A stretch of DNA of 53,125 nt from Dictyobacter arantiisoli (GCF_008326305.1 NZ_BIXY01000048.1:1-53125), one strand, 5' to 3'; shown: positions 44,228 to 52,674, counted from the first letter of the stretch. A program made the numbers and translations. Notes: generated by a model from the sequence alone, not told the origin.

Positions 44228-44268
44228 CAATGTGTAGACCTCGCCTTTTCGGTGCGGTCTACACATTG
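44228..44268. terminator. Bidirectional terminator-like hairpin
   Basis: A perfect 13-bp stem CAATGTGTAGACC/GGTCTACACATTG (44228-44240/44256-44268). It starts three bases after the stop of the exonuclease-like gene and faces the convergent gene at 44309. Confidence 0.7.
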
Positions 44269-44308
44269 ATGAGGATATGGTAAGTATATATCCTGCCAGG
44301 ATAGCTGC

Positions 44309-44605
44309 TTATTGAGGTGGGGGGGAATCTTGAGGATTATTAGATGAATGCTTTCCTAATAATCCCCCCAGAATGCCGCCTGCATTGCTGACAAGGTGAC
44401 CAACCTGATTTTGCAGATTGTTCAGAACACCTGAAGCGGCTCCCTTGGCTTGATCGGCAAATTGTTCACCCCCGGGAAGCTTTCCCGCGAACTGATCAAT
44501 AACCTGGTCAATCTTCTGCTGCGCCACTTCACGTGCAGCTTGAAGTTGTTCAGGACTTTGTACCTCAGCGTTATCTGCTGGAGGAGTATTTTCTTGCTCT
44601 GACAT
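44309..44605 (-). CDS. Small Gln/Ala/Gly-rich protein of unknown function
   Basis: A 98-residue protein with GAGAGG ten bases before the ATG at 44605; the frame itself extends to 44623. It has an acidic, Pro-rich N-terminus, a helical Gln/Ala/Asp middle (about 20-65), a weakly hydrophobic Gly/Leu stretch (GGILGGLLGK, about 75-84) and a Pro-rich tail. The pattern recalls small stress or surface-associated helical proteins, but I recognise no family. Confidence 0.65.
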   Translation of the reverse strand: MSEQENTPPADNAEVQSPEQLQAAREVAQQKIDQVIDQFAGKLPGGEQFADQAKGAASGVLNNLQNQVGHLVSNAGGILGGLLGKHSSNNPQDSPPPQ

Positions 44606-44758
44606 GATCTCGAAACCTCTCACTTTTCCCGGGTACTCATATTGACAAAGACAGATCTGTTAACTGCGACAATGCAAGAACATGAGCTATGATTCAGAAC
44701 ACAGACACTCTAAGAACGTTTTTTGTCTCTATTCGGAGTCACTCATCGTGAGCAAGTT

Positions 44759-44950
44759 TTAGAAATAATGTCTTTTCAACCAGCGAGCACGCAGGCGTAC
44801 CAGGAGATAGGTTCCCAGGCTACCACAGACCAGGGCAACCGCAGTCCAGCTATAGATGGTGCTATAGCTGGAGGTGGTGAGTCCCAGGCCAAAGAGCGGG
44901 AACAGGATGATCATTGCCAGGCTTTTGGTTGTGCTTCTGTTGGGGGGCAT
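44759..44950 (-). CDS. Small two-helix membrane protein, translationally coupled
   Basis: A 63-residue protein with two hydrophobic segments (about 13-31 and 34-52) and a basic tail (RLRARWLKRHYF). A frame start at 44962 follows directly after an in-frame stop and has no ribosome site. The ATG at 44950 overlaps the stop of a 20-codon frame as TAATG, and that frame has a perfect AGGAGG. I therefore prefer the coupled start. Codon use looks like that of neighbouring genes. Function unknown. Confidence 0.55.
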   Translation of the reverse strand: MPPNRSTTKSLAMIILFPLFGLGLTTSSYSTIYSWTAVALVCGSLGTYLLVRLRARWLKRHYF

Positions 44951-45012
44951 TATACTTGCCATTCAGCAGTTTTTTTGCAACACAGCCCTTCATTTTGCTT
45001 GGTTATGGCCAT
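44950..45012 (-). CDS. 20-residue leader ORF coupled to the small membrane protein
   Basis: AGGAGG (plus-strand CCTCCT at 45022-45027) lies nine bases before this ATG. The frame is 20 codons long, contains two adjacent Cys and two adjacent Lys codons (the Lys codons in a run of seven A), and ends with TAATG, where the ATG starts the next gene. It may be a regulatory leader peptide. A frameshift origin was considered, but the shifted frames meet a stop or do not join the membrane protein. Confidence 0.4.
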   Translation of the reverse strand: MAITKQNEGLCCKKTAEWQV

Positions 45013-45204
45013 CTGCTTCACCCTCCTGAAGCAATCTACCACTTTTCACAACTAAGTGTCACTGTAGTACTAAGATCAAAAAACGTATAGATATTTTTCA
45101 AGCATTATAGTATACTTGCTAGATAGACTAACGCAGATATAGGCGAGTTCCACGTGCATACATTGTAATATATTATTGCGTTTAACTTATTTAAGGAGAT
45201 GTTG

Positions 45205-45891
45205 ATGTCAACCAGGTTATTCCGTGTTCTGGCTGCAATTTGTGGTATCATTGGGGTCCTCTTGCTCATTACATCTTTCATAATTATTCCGAACCCACCT
45301 GCCCACCCGACTGTCGCACAATTGGTTGCGTATAAAAACCAGTATGACATACCCTTTGTCATTGGCTGCTGGCTTCAGGCTGTAAGTCCCGTGCTTATCG
45401 TGTTGTTCGCATTCTCAGTTGTACGCCTTGCAGGCAAACAAAACCATTTGGTGGGCTGGATGACATTCTTTGGAGGTGTCATCCTCGTGATGGTGAGCCT
45501 TGTAGAAGTCACATTTTACCTCAGCGCAATCAATGGCAATCCGGCAACGACAAGTTTAATAAGTCTCGATCTCATCGCAGCTGTCCAGCATCTCTATTCA
45601 ATCGTGGCCGCGCCGATTCTTTTCTTTCCGCTAAGCCTGGTGTTTCTGAGCTCACCTGTGTTACGCAAGGTTATTGGCGCTATTGTAGCCTGCATTGGTT
45701 TTGCGATTGGCGCTGCATTTTCTATCTTAGGCATGATCGGCCTTTTTACGCCTGATCAGAATGTCGTCAATATTATGTCAATCGTCCAGGGAAACTGGTG
45801 GTTATTTGCCGCAATCGTGTTGATATTCTGGCCCGGCAAGGAGATTGAGGCGCCAGCGATAAAGATGGCTGAAACTGTACCCGCTATCTGA
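45205..45891 (+). CDS. Six-helix membrane protein (DUF4386-like)
   Basis: A 228-residue protein with six hydrophobic segments and short loops. It resembles DUF4386-type proteins in length and layout (helix 1 IIGVLLLITSFIII; IGCWLQAVSPVLIVLFAF; VEVTFYLSAIN; a final NWWLFAAIVLIFWPG). AAGGAG lies six bases before the ATG at 45205; an ATG two codons earlier is too close. Function unknown. The segment 3-4 region with VEVTFYL and the conserved Glu could be functionally important. A hairpin follows at 45921. Confidence 0.65.
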   Translation: MSTRLFRVLAAICGIIGVLLLITSFIIIPNPPAHPTVAQLVAYKNQYDIPFVIGCWLQAVSPVLIVLFAFSVVRLAGKQNHLVGWMTFFGGVILVMVSLVEVTFYLSAINGNPATTSLISLDLIAAVQHLYSIVAAPILFFPLSLVFLSSPVLRKVIGAIVACIGFAIGAAFSILGMIGLFTPDQNVVNIMSIVQGNWWLFAAIVLIFWPGKEIEAPAIKMAETVPAI

Positions 45892-46346
45892 ACACGATAT
45901 GCTCTCACCTACCCAAAGAATCAGCAATCCTTGTGAGAGGATTGCTGAGGGGAGTAATGGAGGAAACCCCAGGATACGTGTAAAAATAGCTCATAGCACA
46001 TTTTTGTTCAAGTTTTGCGCTGTTCAGATAACCGGCGTTTCTTGTACTCTACTATTCAAGCGCGAGCATAAAGAGCAGATCATGCTTTCCCTCATGCATA
46101 AATTGAACAGTGGTGAAGCCAATCTCAGTGAGTGTATGCTGCCCTGGCTGGACACCTGGCGCATCGGCTAACAGCTGGCTGCCGAGGCAGATGCCAAGAT
46201 ATCTGTGGCTGGCGTGTTTATAATTTAAGGGATGAGAGATGGTGGTGGTTGATGAGAAACGAGTAGAGAGCGGCTTTCGATCAGTGATCAGTTTTTTGTG
46301 TAGTGATCGAGATATGTGTATCGATCAATGAAAGGTTTTTTGCACG
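45892..46346. other. Intergenic region with hairpin, decayed coding-like stretch and GATC-rich tandem motif
   Basis: About 455 bases. A perfect 11-bp stem TCAGCAATCCT/AGGATTGCTGA (45921-45931/45938-45948) probably ends the upstream gene. A stretch at 46083-46228 reads like protein (ending WLDTWRIG, stop, QLAAEADAKISVAGV) and may be a remnant of a lost gene. From 46279 to 46350 five GATC sites and two copies of GTTTTTTG (46291-46298, 46335-46342) lie just before the next gene. Confidence 0.4.
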
Positions 46347-48725
46347 ATGATCAGACAACGCGTACCTGCCGGTTTAGAGCGACGCTCTGAAGATTATCCT
46401 CTGATTACGGGTCGAGGTGCTTATGTGGATGATATCCGTCTTGCACCCGAGCGACCAGCAATAGTACAAATGGCGGTTGTGCGTAGTCCTCATGCACATG
46501 CTCGTATTGGTACCATTGATCTTGAGGCTGCTCGTACAGTGACCGGGGTGGTGGCGGCGTATACAGGCGCGGAACTGGTACGAGATCTGCCAGCGCTGGT
46601 TCCATTGATCCATTCAGATGCGAAGGATGTAAAACTACCAGAACGCCGTCCGCTCGCCGTGGATAAGGTGCGCTATGCGGGCGATCCTGTCGCGGTGGTG
46701 CTGGCTGAGACGGCTTACGCAGCCAGAGATGGACGTGATCAGGTACACGTTGACTATGAACCATTACCAGCAGTCATTGATCCTGTACGTGCACTGGAGC
46801 CGGATGCCCCCCTGCTCTATGAGGAAATGGGTAGGAATCTGATTCAGCAGACGGTTACGCAGGGCGGCGATCTATCCGCTGCCTTCGCGCAGTCCACGCA
46901 TACTCTGCAACTTCGGCTGGAAAATCAACGCCTGGCTCCGAGTTCAATGGAGCCGCGTGGCTGCCTGTTTGATTATGATGCCAGCAGCGGCGAGCTGAAT
47001 GCCTGGATCTCTTCTCAATCAGTCTTTCAGGCCCGCAATACGCTGGCGCGCTTCCTGAAAATGGAGCCGGAGCGCATTCATGTCCATAATGCCGATGTGG
47101 GTGGGGCGTTTGGCGCGAAAACGATCTTCCTGGGCGAGGAGATTATTGCGGCCTTGCTGGCGGTACGCCATGCCAGACCGGTAAAATGGGTCGAGGATCG
47201 CAGCGAGAATCTACTGGCGCATGTCCATGGACGCGGTCAGGTGAATGAGATTGAGGCCGCCTATACCGATACTGGACGCTTGCTGGGGCTCAAAGTACGC
47301 ATCATTGGCGATACCGGCGCGTTTATCTATGGAATCGGGGCGATGATGCCGATCTTTACCTCTACCATGTTGAGCGGGGCCTATCAAATTCAGGCGATCG
47401 AGTGTACGGTGCTTTCGGTGCTGACGAATAAGGTGCCCATCAGCGCGTATCGCGGCGCGGGACGCCCGGAGGCCGCATATATTGTCGAACGTACGATTGA
47501 GGAGATCGCACGGGCCTTGCAGCTTGATCCCGTTGAGGTGCGGCGGCGCAATCTGATCCCAGCTACGGCCTTTCCCTATCGGACCCCGACCGGGCTGACC
47601 TACGATAGCGGCAATTATCAGTTGGCGCTGGATAAAGCTCTGGCCCTGGCGGATTATGCTGGCTGGCGGGAGAAGCAGCGCCAGCGCCGGGCCCGGCCAA
47701 CCTCAAAGTATCTGGGCATCGGTGTCTCGACCTTTATTGAAACGACCGGCGGCACTATGTCTCAGAATGGATTGCATGAGGCTGCAACGGTGCGTATTTT
47801 GCCCGATGGCAGGCTGAGAGTGCAGTGCGGCGTTGCCCATAATGGGCAGGGACACTTTACAATCTTTGCGCAGCTCGTGGCTCAACTCTTTGATATTCCC
47901 GGCTCCCAGGTTGAGGTGCAGATGAATGATACCAGCCTGCCCGGTTATAGCACTGGTACCAATGCCAGTCGCATCACGCAGACAGCGGGCTCGGCGATCC
48001 ATCTGGCGGCGAATGCTGTACGCGAGAAGGCACTGAAACTGGCCTCTCAACAGCTTGAAGTCGCCACACAGGATCTGATCGTGACCAGCGGCAAGATTAT
48101 GGTTCAGGGCTCCCCCTCACATTTTGTGGAACTGGGAGCGCTGGCACGGGCCGTCGAGCAGCAACCGGAGCTGATCGAGCATGAAGCACCTAATCCCGCC
48201 AATGGTATCCCTATCGAAGGATTGGCCGCGTGGCGCTCGTTCACGCCACAATCGGCTGCCATCGCATCGGGCACGCATATCGCCATCGTCGAAGTAGATA
48301 GCGAGACCGGCGATATACAAATTCTACGCTATATCGCCGTTGATGATGGCGGCCACATCGTCAATCATGAGTTAGCCGAGGCCCAGATGCACGGCGCACT
48401 GACGCAAGGAATCGGGCAGGCACTCTTTGAAGGCGTATTCTATGATGAAGCGGGACGAAATCTGACGACGACCTTTATGGAATATGCGCTTCCGGCCCCG
48501 GATCAGGTTCCCGATTTCACATTAGAACTGGTCGAGACCCCCTCACCGCTCAATCCATTGGGAGCTAAAGGCATTGGAGAGGCAGGCACGATTGGCGCGC
48601 CTCCAACCATCGTCAACGCCACGCTCGATGCTCTCGCGCCCCTTGGCATCACCGATCTTGACATGCCCTTATTGCCAGAGAAAATCTGGTTCGCCATCCA
48701 TGCCAGGCAATCATCCCAGCATTAA
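46347..48725 (+). CDS. Molybdenum hydroxylase large subunit (xanthine dehydrogenase / form II CoxL-like)
   Basis: A 792-residue molybdopterin-binding subunit of the aldehyde oxidase/xanthine dehydrogenase family. The N-terminal 'hammerhead' domain covers about 15-130 (YPLITGRGAYVDDIRL; GRGAYV motif). The cofactor domain has GGAFGAK, a form-II active loop AYRGAGRPEAAYIVER (form I CO dehydrogenases read AYRCSFR), QNGQGH-like AHNGQGHFTIFAQL, and the catalytic Glu in KGIGEAGTIGAPP near the C-terminus. Length is normal. Known enzymes also need FAD and 2Fe-2S subunits, but none is adjacent. AAAGG is about 11 bases before the ATG. Substrate may be a purine, aldehyde or other heterocycle, not CO. Confidence 0.9.
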   Translation: MIRQRVPAGLERRSEDYPLITGRGAYVDDIRLAPERPAIVQMAVVRSPHAHARIGTIDLEAARTVTGVVAAYTGAELVRDLPALVPLIHSDAKDVKLPERRPLAVDKVRYAGDPVAVVLAETAYAARDGRDQVHVDYEPLPAVIDPVRALEPDAPLLYEEMGRNLIQQTVTQGGDLSAAFAQSTHTLQLRLENQRLAPSSMEPRGCLFDYDASSGELNAWISSQSVFQARNTLARFLKMEPERIHVHNADVGGAFGAKTIFLGEEIIAALLAVRHARPVKWVEDRSENLLAHVHGRGQVNEIEAAYTDTGRLLGLKVRIIGDTGAFIYGIGAMMPIFTSTMLSGAYQIQAIECTVLSVLTNKVPISAYRGAGRPEAAYIVERTIEEIARALQLDPVEVRRRNLIPATAFPYRTPTGLTYDSGNYQLALDKALALADYAGWREKQRQRRARPTSKYLGIGVSTFIETTGGTMSQNGLHEAATVRILPDGRLRVQCGVAHNGQGHFTIFAQLVAQLFDIPGSQVEVQMNDTSLPGYSTGTNASRITQTAGSAIHLAANAVREKALKLASQQLEVATQDLIVTSGKIMVQGSPSHFVELGALARAVEQQPELIEHEAPNPANGIPIEGLAAWRSFTPQSAAIASGTHIAIVEVDSETGDIQILRYIAVDDGGHIVNHELAEAQMHGALTQGIGQALFEGVFYDEAGRNLTTTFMEYALPAPDQVPDFTLELVETPSPLNPLGAKGIGEAGTIGAPPTIVNATLDALAPLGITDLDMPLLPEKIWFAIHARQSSQH

Positions 48726-48735
48726 TCGCGTAGGA

Positions 48736-48762
48736 GTCCTATCCAATCTTTGGGGATAGGAC
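48736..48762. terminator. Hairpin between convergent genes
   Basis: GTCCTATCC/GGATAGGAC (48736-48744/48754-48762), a 9-bp stem with a 9-base loop. It starts ten bases after the stop of the molybdenum hydroxylase gene and faces the CHAT-TIR gene. Confidence 0.55.
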
Positions 48763-48796
48763 CCAATCCTCACTCTTCAGGATAAGCTAAGCTACA

Positions 48797-49894
48797 TCAT
48801 TTGAGTTCATCGATGACACGACGTACATCTTTGAGGATAGCATAAGCAGCACTATCTTTATCATCCCAGGCAGCAACGGGCTGCTTCTCCTGAGGGAGCG
48901 ACCAGAGTTCACCAAACAGCTCATCCTTCCACCACTCATATGTTTCTTTGACGATGATAGGAATAACGTGGGTCAGTCCCTGTTCACGGCGCTGGAAAGC
49001 AGGTTTCAATTCATGCTCATAAATACTATCAGAAGCCATAAAAGCAGGGCTCACCAGCAACAACACGATATCAGCCTCATTGAGATAATCGGCCAATACC
49101 GCCGCACTCACCGAGCCAGCCAGGGTATTTTCCGCACGCCGGATCACAACTTCATGCCTGCGTTTCAATACACTGAACTGCTTTTCCAGCGTATCACAGA
49201 ACCGCTTATCCTCAGGAGCATACGAGATAAAGATCGATATTGGTCTATCTATTACCCGAGAAGATAAGCCTGATTGGGTAGGCTGCACCTGCGCCAACTC
49301 CTTCAAAGTCACACGATTGGCATCCACACCCGGCCGCGTAAACAACTGTGGAATGTGATGCTGCGGAATATTCTTGATCTGTATCTGCGTGAGGCCCTGA
49401 TCAAAAGCACTTTGCACCGACTCACCAAATCCCAAAGCCTGATAAAATCCAAATACAAATGCAATCGAAGCCTGATCACTAATAATATCACTCATACCAA
49501 TAACACAATCAATATCTTTAGCAATCATTCTGGCTTGATTATGTGTATGGCAAGCATTTAACACAACTAAATGGATACGGTTTTTAAAAGCGTGTAACAA
49601 TGCTTGAAGACTATCGCCTGTAATGGGCCTGATTTTTCTTTGCTCATCTTCAAAAAGGAGTTCACCTGTTTGTGTGCCATGACCACTGAAATGAACGATA
49701 TTGGGCTGATAAGTATATAAATACTGAGAAAGACCATCATCAGTCACGGCCCATTCATTTTTAATGCTAAAGGCATTTCTATATTTACTAACATTAATTC
49801 TCTCTTTTATTGTGCGAATCTCTCTATCTGATTCTACCTTCATTGTCTGTTTTGGGGAAGCCGCCAGAAATAGGATTTGTACAGGATTGCCCAC
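48797..49894 (-). CDS. CHAT protease - TIR domain fusion protein (putative defence effector)
   Basis: A 365-residue protein. The frame runs to 50119, but AAAGGA lies eight bases before the GTG at 49894, and the domain begins straight after (VQILFLAASP). Residues about 5-185 are a CHAT (caspase-like) domain: VHFSGHG with His72 and VVLNACHT with Cys115, so the protease dyad is complete. A short linker follows. Residues 218-365 are a TIR domain: ISIFISYAPEDKRFCDTLEKQF, then DIVLLLVSPAFMASDSIYEHEL, where Glu295 sits at the NADase position. No membrane helix or repeat sensor is present. Such pairings occur in bacterial conflict systems. It lies in an AT-rich patch, downstream of a methyltransferase gene on the same strand, which hints at transfer. 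Confidence 0.85.
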   Translation of the reverse strand: MGNPVQILFLAASPKQTMKVESDREIRTIKERINVSKYRNAFSIKNEWAVTDDGLSQYLYTYQPNIVHFSGHGTQTGELLFEDEQRKIRPITGDSLQALLHAFKNRIHLVVLNACHTHNQARMIAKDIDCVIGMSDIISDQASIAFVFGFYQALGFGESVQSAFDQGLTQIQIKNIPQHHIPQLFTRPGVDANRVTLKELAQVQPTQSGLSSRVIDRPISIFISYAPEDKRFCDTLEKQFSVLKRRHEVVIRRAENTLAGSVSAAVLADYLNEADIVLLLVSPAFMASDSIYEHELKPAFQRREQGLTHVIPIIVKETYEWWKDELFGELWSLPQEKQPVAAWDDKDSAAYAILKDVRRVIDELK

Positions 49895-50039
49895 AAGGTT
49901 TTTCCTTTCGCTTTTGGTACAACTTGGCATCGTTATTGTAAAGCAGCGAAAAATGCAAGTCAAGAATTTATATATATCAATATATTGGTCCTTATGAAGC
50001 TGTGAGATTATGCGTCTGCTCCAGGGCCGGTGAAGAGAA
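49895..50039. promoter_or_regulatory. AT-rich upstream region of the CHAT-TIR gene
   Basis: 145 bases, with an unusually A/T-rich core (TTTATATATATCAATATATT, 49967-49986) that can hold a promoter for the leftward CHAT-TIR gene. No terminator separates it from the methyltransferase gene, so read-through is also possible. Confidence 0.4.
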
Positions 50040-51266
50040 TCAGGCTGTTGGCTTTTCAGCGACGAGGGTAAAGGTTTTAGGGAGACCAATATCGTCAATT
50101 TTGCTATTCGGTTCTTCATCCAGGCGGCGAATCAGCAGGCCTGCGGCTGCAAAAGCGGTAACAATCTCGCCCAGGGTCCATTGCCGCAGATAGACGACGG
50201 GCGCGTCTTTCTGCTCTTGTCCGGGCAGATGCTTGCTAAAGGCGACCTTTTTGACGATGATCGTTTTGTCGAAATAATTGCCAGTGACACGATGCTTTTT
50301 GCCTTTTGAGGTGATCAGCTTGGTGGAGATAGGATGGAAATCCTGTAGGATCAAGCGACCGCCTGGAGAAAGGAGCTGCTGGACAATCCGGGCCAGCGGC
50401 GCGAGATCGATAAAATAATGCAGGATGCCGAGTTCCATGAAGACAAGCTGATAGCTGGCATTGAGTTCGGCTGGTGCCAGGGCCAACACATCAGCGACAA
50501 GATAGCGGATCTGCGTCTGAGCAGCCGCCGCAACCTCCCGCGCATAATGTGCATTCTCCTGCGAGATATCCACAATCGTGACGTCAGCGCCCAGCAAGCT
50601 CATGGCAATAGCCTTGGCTCCGTGTGAGCCTAAGAGATTGATGACCTTACATCCCGCCAGTGGTACCAGATACTGACTGAGCATCGAGAGGCGCTGCCTG
50701 GGATCTTTCCGTAGCCGCTCACCCAGGCTCTGAGGGGTTCCATGACGATGAATCCAGGCTTCATAGGCATCCTGATTCCAGGCTGCCTGGTTGAGTTGGC
50801 TATTTTCTTGTTGCAGCCGACGCAGATAGGCTCGGATAGCCTGTAGATCCACATCTCCTGCCGGTAAGGTACGGAGATAGAAATCGAGCGCCTTCACCCA
50901 GAATGGCTGCCCGGCATGTTGATAGGCCAATCGATCAGGATCAGTCACGACAACAGTGTTGAGATAGCCATAGAGGTGGACAGCGATACCATTGAGCGTG
51001 AACACACAATATTCATAGCAGCCAGCCCGCTGCTGGATGCCTTCATGTGCCTCAAAGAGCGCACAGGCCCGCGCCATCAAATCCCATTGTAGTGAAATTT
51101 CCAGGGTATCAGGAATAGTTGTTGTCACCCCCTGCACGAAGAGGGAAGTGGAGCCGATGAGAGTAGTGTCAATCGGGATGGTGGCTAAGCGGTTCAGGAC
51201 GGTCATCAACGTCTGCCACCAGAGCTTGTCGGAAATCAATAGATTCACCTCGAGATATTTTGTCAT
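50040..51266 (-). CDS. SAM-dependent methyltransferase with N-terminal nucleotidyltransferase-like domain
   Basis: A 408-residue cytoplasmic protein. Residues about 15-125 resemble a nucleotidyltransferase-fold domain: LIGSTSLFVQGV, then TIPDTLEISLQW at the place of the usual D-x-D, here Asp and Glu. A charged helical middle (130-195) follows. The C-terminal part, about 195-408, is a class I methyltransferase: motif I VINLLGSHGAKAIAMSLLGADVTIVDIS, then YLVADVLALA, LVFMELGILHYFIDL and GGRLILQDFHP. The target is unknown. The start is unsure: ATG 51266 and ATG 51272 lack a strong site, and a TTG near 51238 behind GAGGTGA is also possible. It precedes the CHAT-TIR gene by 145 bases on the same strand. 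Confidence 0.75.
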   Translation of the reverse strand: MTKYLEVNLLISDKLWWQTLMTVLNRLATIPIDTTLIGSTSLFVQGVTTTIPDTLEISLQWDLMARACALFEAHEGIQQRAGCYEYCVFTLNGIAVHLYGYLNTVVVTDPDRLAYQHAGQPFWVKALDFYLRTLPAGDVDLQAIRAYLRRLQQENSQLNQAAWNQDAYEAWIHRHGTPQSLGERLRKDPRQRLSMLSQYLVPLAGCKVINLLGSHGAKAIAMSLLGADVTIVDISQENAHYAREVAAAAQTQIRYLVADVLALAPAELNASYQLVFMELGILHYFIDLAPLARIVQQLLSPGGRLILQDFHPISTKLITSKGKKHRVTGNYFDKTIIVKKVAFSKHLPGQEQKDAPVVYLRQWTLGEIVTAFAAAGLLIRRLDEEPNSKIDDIGLPKTFTLVAEKPTA

Positions 51267-51609
51267 CCCCATTATATACCACGAAGCAGTGCGCCACCCC
51301 CTGAACCACAATCAAACATGGCATCAATAGCGAGTAGACTAAAAAATCAGAAAACGGTGGAGAAGCATCCTGGACAATTGAGAAGTAAACGCTTGTTTTC
51401 TAGTATGCATTCAGTTATACTACACCTTAATTGAAACATAGTCATGTATCATACGTTAGACCCGGATAAAAATAGTGCGTCATAAAACAGCAGCATGGTC
51501 AGTTGAAACTCCAACTATCCCTATTTACTAACCATGACAAATATCATAACTGACAATTCCTGTCTGTTTAAACGCCAGCTTCGCTATTATCAGGAGGATT
51601 TTCATTTTA
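51267..51609. promoter_or_regulatory. Divergent promoter region; candidate promoter of the DUF4352 gene
   Basis: About 340 bases without a gene. TTGTTT (51393-51398) and TATACT (51416-51421) are 17 bases apart and form a good promoter for the rightward gene, with a long leader of about 180 bases. AGGAGG at 51593-51598 is its ribosome site. Confidence 0.45.
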
Positions 51610-52674
51610 ATGAGCAACAATTCTAATTATCCCCCCTACAATCAGCAGCCAGAAAATGAGAGAGCGTACGAACCAACCATACCAGCCACACCCAGCAATC
51701 CTGGTGGCCCAGGCCAGATAGTACCACCATCCCAACCCAATAATAATATCCCCCCCGCACCATATGGGCCAGGAACTACGGGCAATCAAAACAACTATCC
51801 TGCACCGTCACCAGCAAGCAACCAGCAGCCCTATTATGCTCCGCCACCAGCCAATGCGCAAAATAACCCGAGTAACATCAATAATCCCTATAGTGAGCAA
51901 GCGCCTGCACCATATGATCCTTATGCACAAAACCAATATGCACAGTCAGGAGCATATCCACCACCATTACCCGCAGGGGCAGCTCCCTATCCTGGTACTG
52001 GTTATCCCGGCTCTGGTTATCCAACGCCGCCCAAGAAAAAGAACAGGGGATTATGGATTGCACTTGGCATCGTAGGCGGCATCATAGTGTTGAGTATTGT
52101 GGGCTGTATCGTGGCCTCAAGTCTCATCATCAACAACGCACAATCGAATATCAGTAATTCGAATGCGACCGCGACCGCCGTTGCGAAACAGGACAATATT
52201 TCAGCGACTAGCACTAACACAGAAAGCACTAGCACTAACACAGGAGGCACTACTTCGGGAACAAATACCACAAACACAGCGGGTGGGCAAACGCAAACCT
52301 TACAAAACGTGGATTGTACAGTCAGCTCATTAAAAAAGATCGCCGGCGATGATTACGCCTCGCCCAAAGCAGGAAACCAATTCATTGTGCTCCATGTGAA
52401 GATAACCAATCATAGTGGTGCGAGCCAACACTATAATCCATTGGATTTCACAATTACAACATCACAAGGCAAGACCTTGAGCCATTCATATATTGTGCCG
52501 CAGGAATACGATACACAGCTCTCCTTTGGAAATCTGGGGGATGGTAAATCGGTTGAGGGAGATCTGGTGTTTGAAGTTCCCCAAAATGATCACCAGCAGA
52601 CATTCAAGTGGAATCCGACCTTCAACGAGTTCGCAGATAATCCCGGCAACGCCGAGTGGAAGCTAACGCTATAA
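51610..52674 (+). CDS. Membrane protein with Pro/Gln/Tyr-rich tail and external DUF4352 domain
   Basis: A 354-residue protein. Residues 1 to about 140 are a disordered cytoplasmic tail rich in Pro, Asn, Gln and Tyr (YPPYNQQPEN-type, PYSEQAPAPYDPYAQ). One membrane segment lies at about 147-170 (LWIALGIVGGIIVLSIVGCIVA). A Thr/Ser/Gly linker follows, and from about 225 to the end comes a beta-sandwich with the DUF4352 (telokin-like) pattern: GNQFIVLHVKITNHSGASQHYNPLDFTI, then GKSVEGDLVFEVPQ. Such domains are found on surface lipoproteins and signalling proteins. AGGAGG is 12 bases from the ATG, slightly far. The tail's Tyr and Pro repeats could be kinase targets, but that is speculation. Confidence 0.8.
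   Translation: MSNNSNYPPYNQQPENERAYEPTIPATPSNPGGPGQIVPPSQPNNNIPPAPYGPGTTGNQNNYPAPSPASNQQPYYAPPPANAQNNPSNINNPYSEQAPAPYDPYAQNQYAQSGAYPPPLPAGAAPYPGTGYPGSGYPTPPKKKNRGLWIALGIVGGIIVLSIVGCIVASSLIINNAQSNISNSNATATAVAKQDNISATSTNTESTSTNTGGTTSGTNTTNTAGGQTQTLQNVDCTVSSLKKIAGDDYASPKAGNQFIVLHVKITNHSGASQHYNPLDFTITTSQGKTLSHSYIVPQEYDTQLSFGNLGDGKSVEGDLVFEVPQNDHQQTFKWNPTFNEFADNPGNAEWKLTL

Noticed and set aside
44759-45012. Leader ORF and small membrane protein as one gene split by a frameshift in the A7 run
   Set aside because: A -1 shift runs at once into a TGA and a +1 shift enters a third frame; neither joins the two parts.
46347-48725. Molybdenum hydroxylase as a carbon monoxide dehydrogenase
   Set aside because: The active loop reads AYRGAGR (form II), not AYRCSFR of true form I CO dehydrogenases, and no CoxM/CoxS genes are present.
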